NCBI RefSeq assembly: GCF_021401135.1 | Contig: NZ_JACBFO010000001.1 | Coordinates: 868,001 to 932,000, forward strand | Length of the DNA: 64,000 bases | Direction of reading: 5' to 3' | Source: Azonexus sp. R2A61 | GTDB lineage: Bacteria; Pseudomonadota; Gammaproteobacteria; Burkholderiales; Rhodocyclaceae | Part shown: positions 56,784 through 64,000 of the stretch, piece after piece | Layout: each line of letters begins with the position of its first letter | Position numbering within the stretch: the stretch's first letter is position 1 | The notes under the pieces: generated by a model | Seen by the model: only the letters and a program-made list of their open reading frames with translations | Database searches by the model: none | What the model was told of the DNA's origin: nothing | Program-made: the position numbers and the translations under genes

Positions 56784-56846
56784 AATTGCGTCGGCGGTGT
56801 ACGAAAGAATGTTAGCCGGTGCCATTTTGATAGAGCAGAGAGATCA

Positions 56847-58271
56847 ATGAATAACGATATTCCCCCTTCCTCGGATGCGAAGGCGGCAGTGAACTCTTCC
56901 GCCCCTGTTTCCTTTTACGAGAAGCATCGCAAGGTCTACATCCGCGATGTCAAGGGGTGGTGGAATACCTGGCGCTGGGTTTTCGTCTGGCTGACCCAGA
57001 TTCTGTTCTATGGTGCGCCGTGGCTGGTGTGGAACGACCGTCAGGCAATACTGTTCCATCTGGTCGAGCGGAAGTTCTACCTTTTCGGACTCGTCCTCTG
57101 GCCTCAGGATGTCTTTTATCTGGCGGTTTTGCTGATCATATCGGCCTATGCGCTATTTCTGTTCACCGCGGTGGCTGGCAGGTTGTTCTGCGGGTATGCC
57201 TGCCCGCAGACGGTCTATACCGAAATCTTCATGTGGGTTGAGAATCGAGTCGAGGGCGATCGTTCGGCCCGGATGAAACTCGACAAGGCCTCCATGAGCT
57301 TGCGCAAGTTCGGGCTCAAGGCAATCAAGCATGCCATCTGGCTGTTGATTTCGCTCTGGACCGGCTTCACCCTGGTTGCTTACTTCACACCGGTCAGGGA
57401 ATTGCTCTCCGCTTTGCCGTTTCAGCTTTCCGGCTGGGAGTTGTTCTGGACTTTTTTCTACGGTGGCTTTTGTTACATGCAGGCCGGCTTTCTTCGCGAG
57501 CAGGTTTGCAAGTACATGTGCCCCTACGCGCGTTTTCAGGGGGTCATGTTCGACCCCGATACACTGGTGATCACCTATGATCCGGAACGGGGAGAGCCAC
57601 GCGGTGCGCGTAAGAAAGGTGTCGATGCCAAAGAGGCTGGCCAGGGAGATTGCGTGGACTGCGGCTTATGCGTTGCTGTCTGTCCGACAGGAATTGATAT
57701 CCGCAAAGGTATTCAGTATGAGTGTATCGGGTGCGGCGCCTGCATCGATGCATGTGACCCGGTGATGGACAAGGTCGGTTTGCCGCGAGGACTGATTCGC
57801 TATACCACCGAAAACGCGCTGGCAAAGCACTTCACGCCCAGGGAGGTCGTGGGGCATGTGCTGCGCCCGCGCATCATTCTCTATTCTGTCATTCTGGTGT
57901 TGATCATCATCGCGACGGCCTGGTCCCTGGCGGTGCGCGTTCCGCTCAAGGTGGATGTGATACGTGACCGTTCCGTGCTGGCGCGCGAGGCCGACGATGG
58001 CGGTATCGAAAACGTGTATAACCTGAAAATCATGAATACCACCGAACAGGATCAGCGATACAGGATCGCCGTGAGCGGTTTGGTTGGGGCCCAGTTGATC
58101 GGCGATACTGAAGTCGATGTGCAAAGTGCGGAAAATCATGAAATCACCGTTGTTGTGCGGGTTCCGCCGGATTCCGGAAAAAAGGGGGCCAATACGGTGT
58201 ATTTCGAAGTGACGGCCGGAAGCGATGCCCGTATCGCCGTCAATGAAAAAGCTTCCTTCTTGATGCCTTGA
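56847..58271 (+). CDS. ccoG: cbb3 oxidase assembly ferredoxin CcoG
   Basis: 474 residues with five membrane helices in the first 350 residues and two [4Fe-4S] motifs: CVDCGLCVAVCP and CIGCGACIDACDP. The motif CGYACPQTVYTEIFMWVE is characteristic of CcoG/FixG. The C-terminal Ig-like domain begins about residue 370. It aids copper delivery to CcoN. ccoH overlaps its end. Confidence 0.94.
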   Translation: MNNDIPPSSDAKAAVNSSAPVSFYEKHRKVYIRDVKGWWNTWRWVFVWLTQILFYGAPWLVWNDRQAILFHLVERKFYLFGLVLWPQDVFYLAVLLIISAYALFLFTAVAGRLFCGYACPQTVYTEIFMWVENRVEGDRSARMKLDKASMSLRKFGLKAIKHAIWLLISLWTGFTLVAYFTPVRELLSALPFQLSGWELFWTFFYGGFCYMQAGFLREQVCKYMCPYARFQGVMFDPDTLVITYDPERGEPRGARKKGVDAKEAGQGDCVDCGLCVAVCPTGIDIRKGIQYECIGCGACIDACDPVMDKVGLPRGLIRYTTENALAKHFTPREVVGHVLRPRIILYSVILVLIIIATAWSLAVRVPLKVDVIRDRSVLAREADDGGIENVYNLKIMNTTEQDQRYRIAVSGLVGAQLIGDTEVDVQSAENHEITVVVRVPPDSGKKGANTVYFEVTAGSDARIAVNEKASFLMP

Positions 58272-58276
58272 ATATT

Positions 58277-58795
58277 ATGGATACGACAATGACTTTGAAA
58301 ACGGGTGCTCGTCGCTGGTACAAGGAACCCTGGCCGTGGATTCTGATGGCGGGGCCGGGCTTGGTAATCGTTGCCGGCATCATTACGGTATGGTTGGCAG
58401 TCGTCAGTAACGACGGCTTGGTGACGGATGATTATTACAAGCAGGGGCTGGCAGTGAATCAGCGGCTGCAGCGTGATCATCAGGCCGCCGCGTTGAGCCT
58501 TCAGGCGGATTTAATGCGTTCTGAAGATGCTATCCGACTATTGGTTAGCGCAACGGATAGTGCAGCAATTCCGCAGGAAATCGTTCTGAAGCTGGCCCAC
58601 CCGACGCAAGCGGGCCATGATCAGTCTATTGTCATGAAATCCCTTGGGCAGGGATTCTACGAAGGCAGGCTGACGACTTCGGTCGTTGGCCGCTGGCACG
58701 TTACCTTGGAGGATCCCGCCGGGCAATGGCGTCTCCAGGGCGATTGGCGTGCCGATTCTGGGGAGCCGCTTCGCTTGCAGGCGAAAGCGGGTTGA
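58277..58795 (+). CDS. ccoH: cbb3 oxidase assembly protein CcoH/FixH
   Basis: 172 residues. A single membrane helix (WILMAGPGLVIVAGIITVWLAV) is preceded by KEPWPW and followed by the FixH signature DDYYKQGLAVNQ. The start is uncertain: ATG at 58277, 6 bases after the ccoG stop, or ATG at 58289 with a GGA upstream; a TTG at 58268 also exists. Needed for oxidase assembly. Confidence 0.88.
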   Translation: MDTTMTLKTGARRWYKEPWPWILMAGPGLVIVAGIITVWLAVVSNDGLVTDDYYKQGLAVNQRLQRDHQAAALSLQADLMRSEDAIRLLVSATDSAAIPQEIVLKLAHPTQAGHDQSIVMKSLGQGFYEGRLTTSVVGRWHVTLEDPAGQWRLQGDWRADSGEPLRLQAKAG

Positions 58796-58818
58796 TTTTT
58801 TTCACAGGGAGGTGAGCT

Positions 58819-58959
58819 ATGGCTTGGGAACTGTTGCTTACGAGTGACATTGGTTTGATGAGTCTTGGTGTGATCGTCGGCGTACTGGTAATTGGTGCCG
58901 CGATGGGCAAGATGTATTCAAGCAAGATGGACGAATCCGCCAAGAACGCAGGTCAGTAA
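58819..58959 (+). CDS. DUF3149-type small membrane protein
   Basis: 46 residues: MAWELLLTSDIGLMSLGVIVGVLVIG... with one membrane helix and a Lys-rich tail. The start MAW...D-IGLMSL matches the DUF3149 family of short proteobacterial membrane proteins of unknown role. A strong GGGAGGTGAG ribosome site precedes ATG. It follows ccoH by 23 bases, suggesting it is the last gene of the oxidase assembly operon. Confidence 0.85.
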   Translation: MAWELLLTSDIGLMSLGVIVGVLVIGAAMGKMYSSKMDESAKNAGQ

Positions 58960-58986
58960 TCAGAACCTGTCGGCCGATTTCCGGTG

Positions 58987-59020
58987 AGCCCCCACGCTCT
59001 TGCGAGTGATGGGGGCTTGT
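58987..59020 (+). terminator. Terminator-like hairpin after the DUF3149 gene
   Basis: AGCCCCCA (58987-58994) and TGGGGGCT (59010-59017) frame an imperfect inner stem, followed by a T-rich TGTTGTT run. It immediately precedes the TonB-like gene. Confidence 0.65.
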
Positions 59021-59024
59021 TGTT

Positions 59025-59546
59025 ATGAGATTCGCTTTCGTTGCTTCGTTTCTAATTCATTTTCTGCTGCTGGCGGTGATTTTCTGGCCGGATTCTCCGG
59101 CGGGAAAGGCGCAGTCAGCGGGGGCGATTCAGGTCAGGTTGGTTAATGCCGAGGCGCCCGAGAGTCTGTCGGGCGACAGCAGGCATCCAGTTCGGCGAGG
59201 CACCTCTGCCGGGAAAAGTGAAGCAAGAGGACCGCGTGTGCAACGTGAGCCCGATGAACGGGGCGCGGGCATCGATCCTGAAGCGATGGCTGTGGTGGAT
59301 GCCATCGAGTTTCGGCTAAGGCTCGCCGAAGCCTTGCGTGGGCAGGTGAATATGTCGCCAACTGATCTCCTTGTCATGAAATTCCGTGCGGTCGGCGGAG
59401 AAGTCCGTGTCGAGGTCGCGCAGAGCGCGGCGGTAGAGCCTACCGTCGATGTCCTGTCGAGCGCGCTAAGAGAGCGCGCGTCTCGTCTCATCGATGCCCA
59501 TGCCAACTTCTCGGTCAGTCTCGAGTTTCGCGGCGAAATTCAGTAG
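59025..59546 (+). CDS. Small TonB-like protein
   Basis: 173 residues. A single N-terminal membrane helix (FAFVASFLIHFLLLAVIFW) of TonB/TolA style is followed by a basic, unstructured linker and a C-terminal region (about 95-173) with the pattern MKFRAVGGEVRVEVAQSAA...RERASRL of TonB C-terminal-like folds. It is shorter than TonB and lacks a clear Pro-rich spacer. No exbBD gene is nearby. Could be a TonB-like envelope protein; confidence in function is low. Confidence 0.6.
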   Translation: MRFAFVASFLIHFLLLAVIFWPDSPAGKAQSAGAIQVRLVNAEAPESLSGDSRHPVRRGTSAGKSEARGPRVQREPDERGAGIDPEAMAVVDAIEFRLRLAEALRGQVNMSPTDLLVMKFRAVGGEVRVEVAQSAAVEPTVDVLSSALRERASRLIDAHANFSVSLEFRGEIQ

Positions 59547-60085
59547 CAGCCATCCGGACCGAAAACCTGCTCGTGGAATTGATAATGTCCCTTGCGACGA
59601 TCGTCCAAGAACCGCTCCAGACAGAAATGCACGCTGCGGAAGGAAAGCTCCTGCCACGGAATTTCCTCTTCCCGGTACAGGCCGACAGCCAAGCTCTCTT
59701 CGCCTGCCGCGTATTCTCCGTTGGCGAGTTGTCCTAGGTAGAAAAGATGAATCTGGCTGATGTGCGGGATGCTGATCATTGCGAAGGGAGGGCCGATGAG
59801 CGGGTCGGCGCCTGCTTCTTCAAGTGTCTCCCGACGAGCCGCTGCTGCGGTCGACTCCCCGTTTTCCATGAAACCTGCCGGCAAGGTCCAGTAGCCGAGA
59901 CGAGGTTCGATCGCGCGTTTGCATAGCAGGATGCGGTCTTCCCAGGTTGCGATGCAGCCGACGATGAGGCGAGGGTTTTCATAGTGAATATGACCGCAAG
60001 CCGGGCAGACGTGGCGAGGCAGGTTGTCGCCGGGTGGCGTTTCAAAAACGACCGTGTGGCCGCAATGTGAGCAGAACTGGATCAC
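59540..60085 (-). CDS. Nudix hydrolase with zinc ribbon
   Basis: 181 residues. An N-terminal Zn ribbon (CSHCG...CPACG) precedes a Nudix domain with the full Nudix box GFMENGESTAAAARRETLEEAGAD. This two-part architecture is shared by NudC-type NADH pyrophosphatases, though the usual N-terminal extension is missing. Convergent with the TonB-like gene, overlapping by 7 bases. Confidence 0.87.
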   Translation of the reverse strand: MIQFCSHCGHTVVFETPPGDNLPRHVCPACGHIHYENPRLIVGCIATWEDRILLCKRAIEPRLGYWTLPAGFMENGESTAAAARRETLEEAGADPLIGPPFAMISIPHISQIHLFYLGQLANGEYAAGEESLAVGLYREEEIPWQELSFRSVHFCLERFLDDRRKGHYQFHEQVFGPDGCY

Positions 60086-60163
60086 CGTGCTGTCCCGGGC
60101 AAGAAAAATTTCAGTTTAGCATCGCGTTTTGCCCTTCCTGTGCCCATTCTCGTCACAAGTGCT

Positions 60164-60193
60164 TTGCGCAGGCGGGAAGCCTGTGGCTACAAT
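60164..60193 (+). promoter_or_regulatory. Candidate sigma-70 promoter of motAB
   Basis: TTGCGC (60164-60169), 18-base spacer, TACAAT (60188-60193), about 60 bases before the motA ATG at 60254. It lies in the gap between the divergent Nudix and motA genes. Confidence 0.5.
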
Positions 60194-60253
60194 AGCGCAA
60201 ACCAATAATGCAGAACATCCGTGCCGGCGATACCGGCATCCAAGGGGCTTCAC

Positions 60254-61111
60254 ATGTTTCTGATCGTCGGCTACATCATCATCCTGGGCGCTTCGCTGGG
60301 GACCTACGCCGTGCACGGCAGCCTGCTCGCGCTCTGGGTTCCCATGGAGTACATCGCCATTGTCGGCCTGACGATCGGCGGTTTTGTTGCCGGCAACAAT
60401 ATTTCGGTGATCAAGGCGACCGTCGGGGCGGTGCCGGGGGTTCTGAAAGGCTCGCCGTACAACAAGGCCTACTATGTCGACGCATTGGCCCTGTTGTTCG
60501 AAATTCTGGGCAAGGTGCGCAAGGAAGGGCTGATGTCGATCGAAAGCGATGTCGAGAATCCTGAGGCCAGTCCCATTTTTTCGAAATACCCCAACATTGT
60601 CGCCGATCACCATGTACTTGAATTCATGACCGATTACCTGCGCATGATGGTGGGCGGCAACCTCAATACGGTCGAAATCGAGAGCTTGATGGATGTTGAA
60701 CTCGAAACGCACCACCACGAGGCCATAGAGCCCGCCCACGTCGTGCAGAAGGTGGGGGACGCAACGCCGGCGTTCGGTATCGTCGTTGCGGTGATGGGGG
60801 TGGTTAACGTGATGGGTTCGGTCGGCGAGCCGCCAGCCGTGCTTGGTAAAATGATCGGCGGTGCGCTGGTCGGTACTTTCCTCGGGATTCTGGTTTCCTA
60901 CGGTTTTGTGGCACCGGTTGCCAGCCTGCTTGAACAGCGTGCGAATCAGTCGGCCACGATTTTCAAGACCATCAAGATGGTCCTATTGGCGTCGATGTCT
61001 GGTTATGCACCGCAAGTCGCCATCGAATTCGGTCGCAAGACCCTGGGGGCGCACGACCGCCCGACCTTCCGCGAGCTTGAGGAAGAGCTCAAGGCGCGCA
61101 AGGGCAAGTAA
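60254..61111 (+). CDS. motA: Flagellar motor stator protein MotA
   Basis: 285 residues with four membrane helices and the MotA pattern GYIIILGASLGTYAVHGSLLALWVPMEYIAIVGLTIGGFVA; the cytoplasmic loop (about 70-165) carries the charged residues that contact FliG, and the C-terminal helices include PAFGIVVAVMGVVNVMG. Stator of the flagellar motor. ATG at 60254 removes an 11-residue extension of the longest frame. Confidence 0.95.
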   Translation: MFLIVGYIIILGASLGTYAVHGSLLALWVPMEYIAIVGLTIGGFVAGNNISVIKATVGAVPGVLKGSPYNKAYYVDALALLFEILGKVRKEGLMSIESDVENPEASPIFSKYPNIVADHHVLEFMTDYLRMMVGGNLNTVEIESLMDVELETHHHEAIEPAHVVQKVGDATPAFGIVVAVMGVVNVMGSVGEPPAVLGKMIGGALVGTFLGILVSYGFVAPVASLLEQRANQSATIFKTIKMVLLASMSGYAPQVAIEFGRKTLGAHDRPTFRELEEELKARKGK

Positions 61112-61142
61112 AGGTACTTCGTCCAAATGATCGGGATGCCGC

Positions 61143-62072
61143 ATGAGTGACGATTCCACACGTCCAATAGTCATCAAGCGCAAGAAGGTGGTCGCCGGCG
61201 GCGCTCACGGTGGCGCCTGGAAGATTGCTTACGCCGACTTCGTGACGGCGATGATGGCTTTCTTCCTGCTGATGTGGCTCCTCGGCTCGACCGCCAAGGG
61301 TGATCTGCAGGGGATCGCCGATTATTTCCAGAATCCCCTGAAACTGTCGATGCAGGGCGGTTCCGGCAGCGGTGATGCGACAAGTATTCTCAAGGGCGGC
61401 GGTCAGGATTTGACACGCCAGGCTGGCCAGGTCAAGAAAGGCGATATCGAGGCCCAGCGTACGACCTCGTTCTCCAAGGAAGCCCAACTGGAGTTTCAGC
61501 GCAAGGAGCGGGAGCGACTCGAAAACCTGAAGGCGGACATCGAAAAGATGATTACCCAGAGTCCCCAACTCGCCCAGTTCAAGAAACAGCTGCTGCTCGA
61601 CATCACGTCGGAAGGCTTGCGCATCCAGATTGTCGATGAGCAGAACCGCCCGATGTTCGACTCGAGCAGTGCCGATCTCAAACCCTATACCAAGGATCTT
61701 CTGCACCAGATCGGCAAAATGCTGAACGATGTACCGAATCGCATCAGTTTGGCCGGCCACACCGATGCCGCGGCGTTTTCTGGCGGTAGCCAGGGCTTTT
61801 CCAACTGGGAACTGTCGGCCAATCGGGCCAATGCTTCGCGTCGGGAACTGGTGGTCGGTGGGATGGATGACTTCAAGGTGTTGCGCGTGGTCGGCCTGGG
61901 GTCGACACTGTTATTTGACAAAAATGATCCCTTGAATCCGGTAAATCGGCGTATCAGCATCGTGGTCCTGAATCAGAAAACTGAACGAGCGATCCTTCAG
62001 GAAGAGGGCCCGGAGTCAGAGGTGGATAGCCCTGAAGATGTTGCCACCAGGCTGGATTCCCGGAAAAACTGA
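61143..62072 (+). CDS. motB: Flagellar motor stator protein MotB
   Basis: 309 residues. The plug/anchor part has GGAHGGAWKIAYADFVTAMMAFFLLMWLLGS with the proton-carrying Asp in YADFVTAM. A peptidoglycan-binding OmpA-like domain (about 180-285) has RISLAGHTDAAAFSG and NWELSANRANASRREL. 31 bases after motA. Confidence 0.95.
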   Translation: MSDDSTRPIVIKRKKVVAGGAHGGAWKIAYADFVTAMMAFFLLMWLLGSTAKGDLQGIADYFQNPLKLSMQGGSGSGDATSILKGGGQDLTRQAGQVKKGDIEAQRTTSFSKEAQLEFQRKERERLENLKADIEKMITQSPQLAQFKKQLLLDITSEGLRIQIVDEQNRPMFDSSSADLKPYTKDLLHQIGKMLNDVPNRISLAGHTDAAAFSGGSQGFSNWELSANRANASRRELVVGGMDDFKVLRVVGLGSTLLFDKNDPLNPVNRRISIVVLNQKTERAILQEEGPESEVDSPEDVATRLDSRKN

Positions 62073-62156
62073 GAGATTGGCCGCCGACTCGCTCGGTGGC
62101 TGATGAGTGTTTTTCTGAATGTTGCTGCAGTCTTTCGTGGGGCGGCTGGCTGTAGG

Positions 62157-62162
62157 TATAAT
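62157..62162 (+). promoter_or_regulatory. Candidate -10 of the cheY operon
   Basis: Perfect TATAAT about 90 bases before cheY. The -35 region is weak. No sigma-28 (FliA) consensus was found in this 181-base gap. Confidence 0.4.
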
Positions 62163-62253
62163 TGCCAGAATTGTGATTTTAACGATGGCGGGTGTTGCTC
62201 GCCGGCAACGCGATGCCGGCGACGGGCCGGTCGAGAACAGCTAAGAGGTCAAC

Positions 62254-62619
62254 ATGGCAAAAACCATTCTCGCAATCGATGATTCCGCCTCCATCCGGCA
62301 AATGGTGTCATTCACGCTGAAGAGCGCCGGCTACGAGGTCGTCGAAGCTGTCGACGGCATGGATGGGCTGGATAAGGCCAAGGCACGCAGTGTGAATCTG
62401 GTGTTGACCGATCAGAACATGCCGCGCATGGATGACCTGACCCTGATCAAGTCCTTGCGTGCGATGCCGCAGTACCAGACGACGCCGATCCTGATGCTGA
62501 CCACCGAGTCTTCCGATGCGATGAAATCCCAGGGGCGGGCTGCCGGCGCGACCGGCTGGCTGGTCAAACCCTTCGATCCCCAGAAACTGATCGAGGTGGT
62601 ACGCAAGGTCATCGGCTGA
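62254..62619 (+). CDS. cheY: Chemotaxis response regulator CheY
   Basis: 121-residue single receiver domain. Acidic pair Asp9-Asp10 (AIDDSASIRQMV), phospho-acceptor Asp53 (VLTDQNMPRMDD), the Thr in MLTTESS and Lys in LVKPFDPQ are all present. Reads the signal from CheA and binds the flagellar switch. cheA follows after about 80 bases. Confidence 0.93.
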   Translation: MAKTILAIDDSASIRQMVSFTLKSAGYEVVEAVDGMDGLDKAKARSVNLVLTDQNMPRMDDLTLIKSLRAMPQYQTTPILMLTTESSDAMKSQGRAAGATGWLVKPFDPQKLIEVVRKVIG

Positions 62620-62698
62620 TTCCGGTCATGCCGGTTCGCCGTTTCTCGACGCGGCTCAGGCCGCGCGTCGTTTCCGGCGGCTGTTCGAGGGAGGTCGC

Positions 62699-64000
62699 AT
62701 GGCCATCGACATGAGCCAGTTCTACCAGGTGTTCTTCGAGGAATCCGCAGAACATCTGGCCACGATGGAAAGCCTGTTGCTCGAACTGGATGTGGTGAAT
62801 CCGGACAGCGAGCAGTTGAATGCGATTTTTCGCGCGGCGCATTCGATCAAGGGCAGTGCAGGAACGTTCGGTTTCACCGATCTGGCTGAAACCACCCATA
62901 TCCTGGAAAACCTGCTCGACCGAATCCGCAAGTCCGAATTGCCGTTGCGGCCGGACATGGTCGATGCCTTCCTCGAAGCCGGCGATGTGCTGCGCGGCAT
63001 GCTCGCCGTGCACCAGGGGCAGGGGGAGCGGGATGCTCAAGCCGAGGAAGCGATCAAGGCGCGGCTGCGCCAATTGTCTTCCGGTGAAGCGATCACCGCG
63101 GCGCCCGCGGTTTCCCTGGCTCCGCCGGCGGAGCCCGTGCCTGACGCGTCTCCGTCCGCGCCAGCCGGGGATGACGAGGTCGCTGTCCGCATCCCGGTCG
63201 ATACCGGCATGCGTCTGTACGATATCCGCTTCGTGCCGACCCGGATTGCCGCCGAGGGGGTCGGGCTGGGCAACCTGCTCGATGAGTTGAAAGCGCTCGG
63301 AAGGCTCGAAATCGTCAGCCGGCCACCGGACGGTGTGGGTTTCTGGGAACTGCGGCTGATGACCGATGCGCGCCCCGAACTGCTGGCCGATCAGATCGAT
63401 TTCGTCGCCGAGAACGGTGCCTGGCGAGTGGTCGAGGACAAGGCGGTCGCTGCCGACGGCAGTACGGCGTTCGGCTTTTTCCGAGAAGCGCCGGGCGTGC
63501 CGGACGACGAGCGGGGCTATGCGATCTACGGCGAGTCGTCCGTGGGCGTTGCCGAGGAGGGCGACGGTTTCGGCTTTTTTGAACCGTTGCCGGTCGTACC
63601 GGTTGCCGTTGCCGAAGAAGGCGACGGCTTCGGTTTCTTCGAGCCCTTGCCGGTTGCGGCTCCGTCGTTGCCGGAAGACGGCGAGGGTTACGGCTTTTTT
63701 GCGCCACTTCCCGCGTCGACCGCAGCAGTGCCGGCCGTGGCCGAAGAAGGGGATGGTTACGGATTTTTTACCGCTTTGCCGGCGCCGGTCGTCGAAGCGC
63801 CTGCCGTCGAAGCATCGCCACCCGAGCCGGTGCCGGCAAAGAAGCCGGCGGCGGTTCGCGGCGTGGCATCGTCAGGCAAGAGTTCGGCCCCGGCCGATGC
63901 CTCGATCCGGGTCAGTGTCGACAAGGTCGACCAGCTGATCAATCTGGTCGGCGAGCTGGTCATTACTCAGGCCATGTTGCTGCAGACTGCGAACCGGATG
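62699..64000 (+). CDS. cheA: Chemotaxis histidine kinase CheA (3' end outside the window)
   Basis: 434 residues are visible and the frame is open to the window edge. The HPt domain (about 1-115) has the phospho-His in FRAAHSIKGSAGTFGF. A P2-like domain (about 160-245) starts near VRIPVDTGMRLYDIRF. A linker (about 286-361) carries four copies of an E-E-G-D-G-x-G-F-F-x-x-L-P repeat. The dimerisation domain begins at RVSVDKVDQLINLVGELVITQ. ATG follows GGGAGGTCGC. Kinase and CheW-binding domains lie beyond. Confidence 0.94.
   Translation, partial: MAIDMSQFYQVFFEESAEHLATMESLLLELDVVNPDSEQLNAIFRAAHSIKGSAGTFGFTDLAETTHILENLLDRIRKSELPLRPDMVDAFLEAGDVLRGMLAVHQGQGERDAQAEEAIKARLRQLSSGEAITAAPAVSLAPPAEPVPDASPSAPAGDDEVAVRIPVDTGMRLYDIRFVPTRIAAEGVGLGNLLDELKALGRLEIVSRPPDGVGFWELRLMTDARPELLADQIDFVAENGAWRVVEDKAVAADGSTAFGFFREAPGVPDDERGYAIYGESSVGVAEEGDGFGFFEPLPVVPVAVAEEGDGFGFFEPLPVAAPSLPEDGEGYGFFAPLPASTAAVPAVAEEGDGYGFFTALPAPVVEAPAVEASPPEPVPAKKPAAVRGVASSGKSSAPADASIRVSVDKVDQLINLVGELVITQAMLLQTANRM

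Noticed and set aside
62073..62253. Sigma-28 flagellar promoter before cheY
   Set aside because: No TAAA-N15-GCCGATAA-like match; only a TATAAT is seen.
63551..63781. CRISPR-like or satellite repeat
   Set aside because: The DNA repeats are coding, in frame with CheA, and differ at the base level. They are protein repeats.

Overview
The window reads as a high-GC, Gram-negative chromosome from a beta-proteobacterium. The order mla (phospholipid transport) - ABC exporter - ibaG - murA - his, a cbb3 oxidase cluster with FNR-type sites, LapD/LapG and MotAB/CheYA together suggest a Rhodocyclales-type (Dechloromonas/Azonexus-like) motile, facultatively respiring bacterium. The taxonomic placement is inference from gene order and content, not from a marker-gene search.

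Layout. 1-6552: mlaFEDACB, an ABC-2 exporter pair, ibaG and murA, in one compact envelope operon whose 5' end lies outside the window. 6653-17011: histidine biosynthesis (hisGD, then hisBHAFIE) running into hinT and tatABC; between the two his blocks sit two half-size chromate-transporter genes and an inverted block of hisC plus two small genes. 17001-22829: a class II glutamine amidotransferase, a DegS-like protease, a Nif3 protein, a short FimV-like protein, a FAH-family hydrolase and a MATE exporter. 22966-26063: sucCD with a clear terminator, then an ornithine cyclodeaminase-family gene.

26140-35668 is a closely packed signalling locus on one strand: PP2C phosphatase, FHA protein, CHASE2 adenylate cyclase, metallo-beta-lactamase-fold putative cyclic nucleotide phosphodiesterase, a double cyclic-nucleotide-binding/rhodanese protein, a GAF-GspE/PilB-type ATPase, and a GAF/HD-GYP protein. 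A type IV pilin gene with a sigma-54-like promoter follows. The locus appears to combine making, destroying and sensing cAMP with c-di-GMP turnover and a pilus or secretion motor.

36248-42223 is an AT-richer, probably transferred glycan island (glycosyltransferases, a large membrane protein, methyltransferases, GtrA). 42197-49636 (mostly minus strand): CYTH-CHAD, LapD, LapG, a PEBP protein, MurJ, tRNA-Thr(CGT) and a REC-GGDEF cyclase. 49785-58959: an SDR dehydrogenase, then the ccoIS-ccoNOQP-ccoGH high-affinity oxidase cluster and a DUF3149-type small protein. 59025-64000: a TonB-like protein, a Nudix hydrolase, motAB, cheY and the start of cheA, which runs off the window.

The most unusual signal is between ccoS and ccoN: a perfectly spaced FNR-type promoter followed by two hairpins and a T-run, which together look like a short FNR-controlled small RNA of about 70 nt. 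It lies apart from a second FNR site that serves ccoN.
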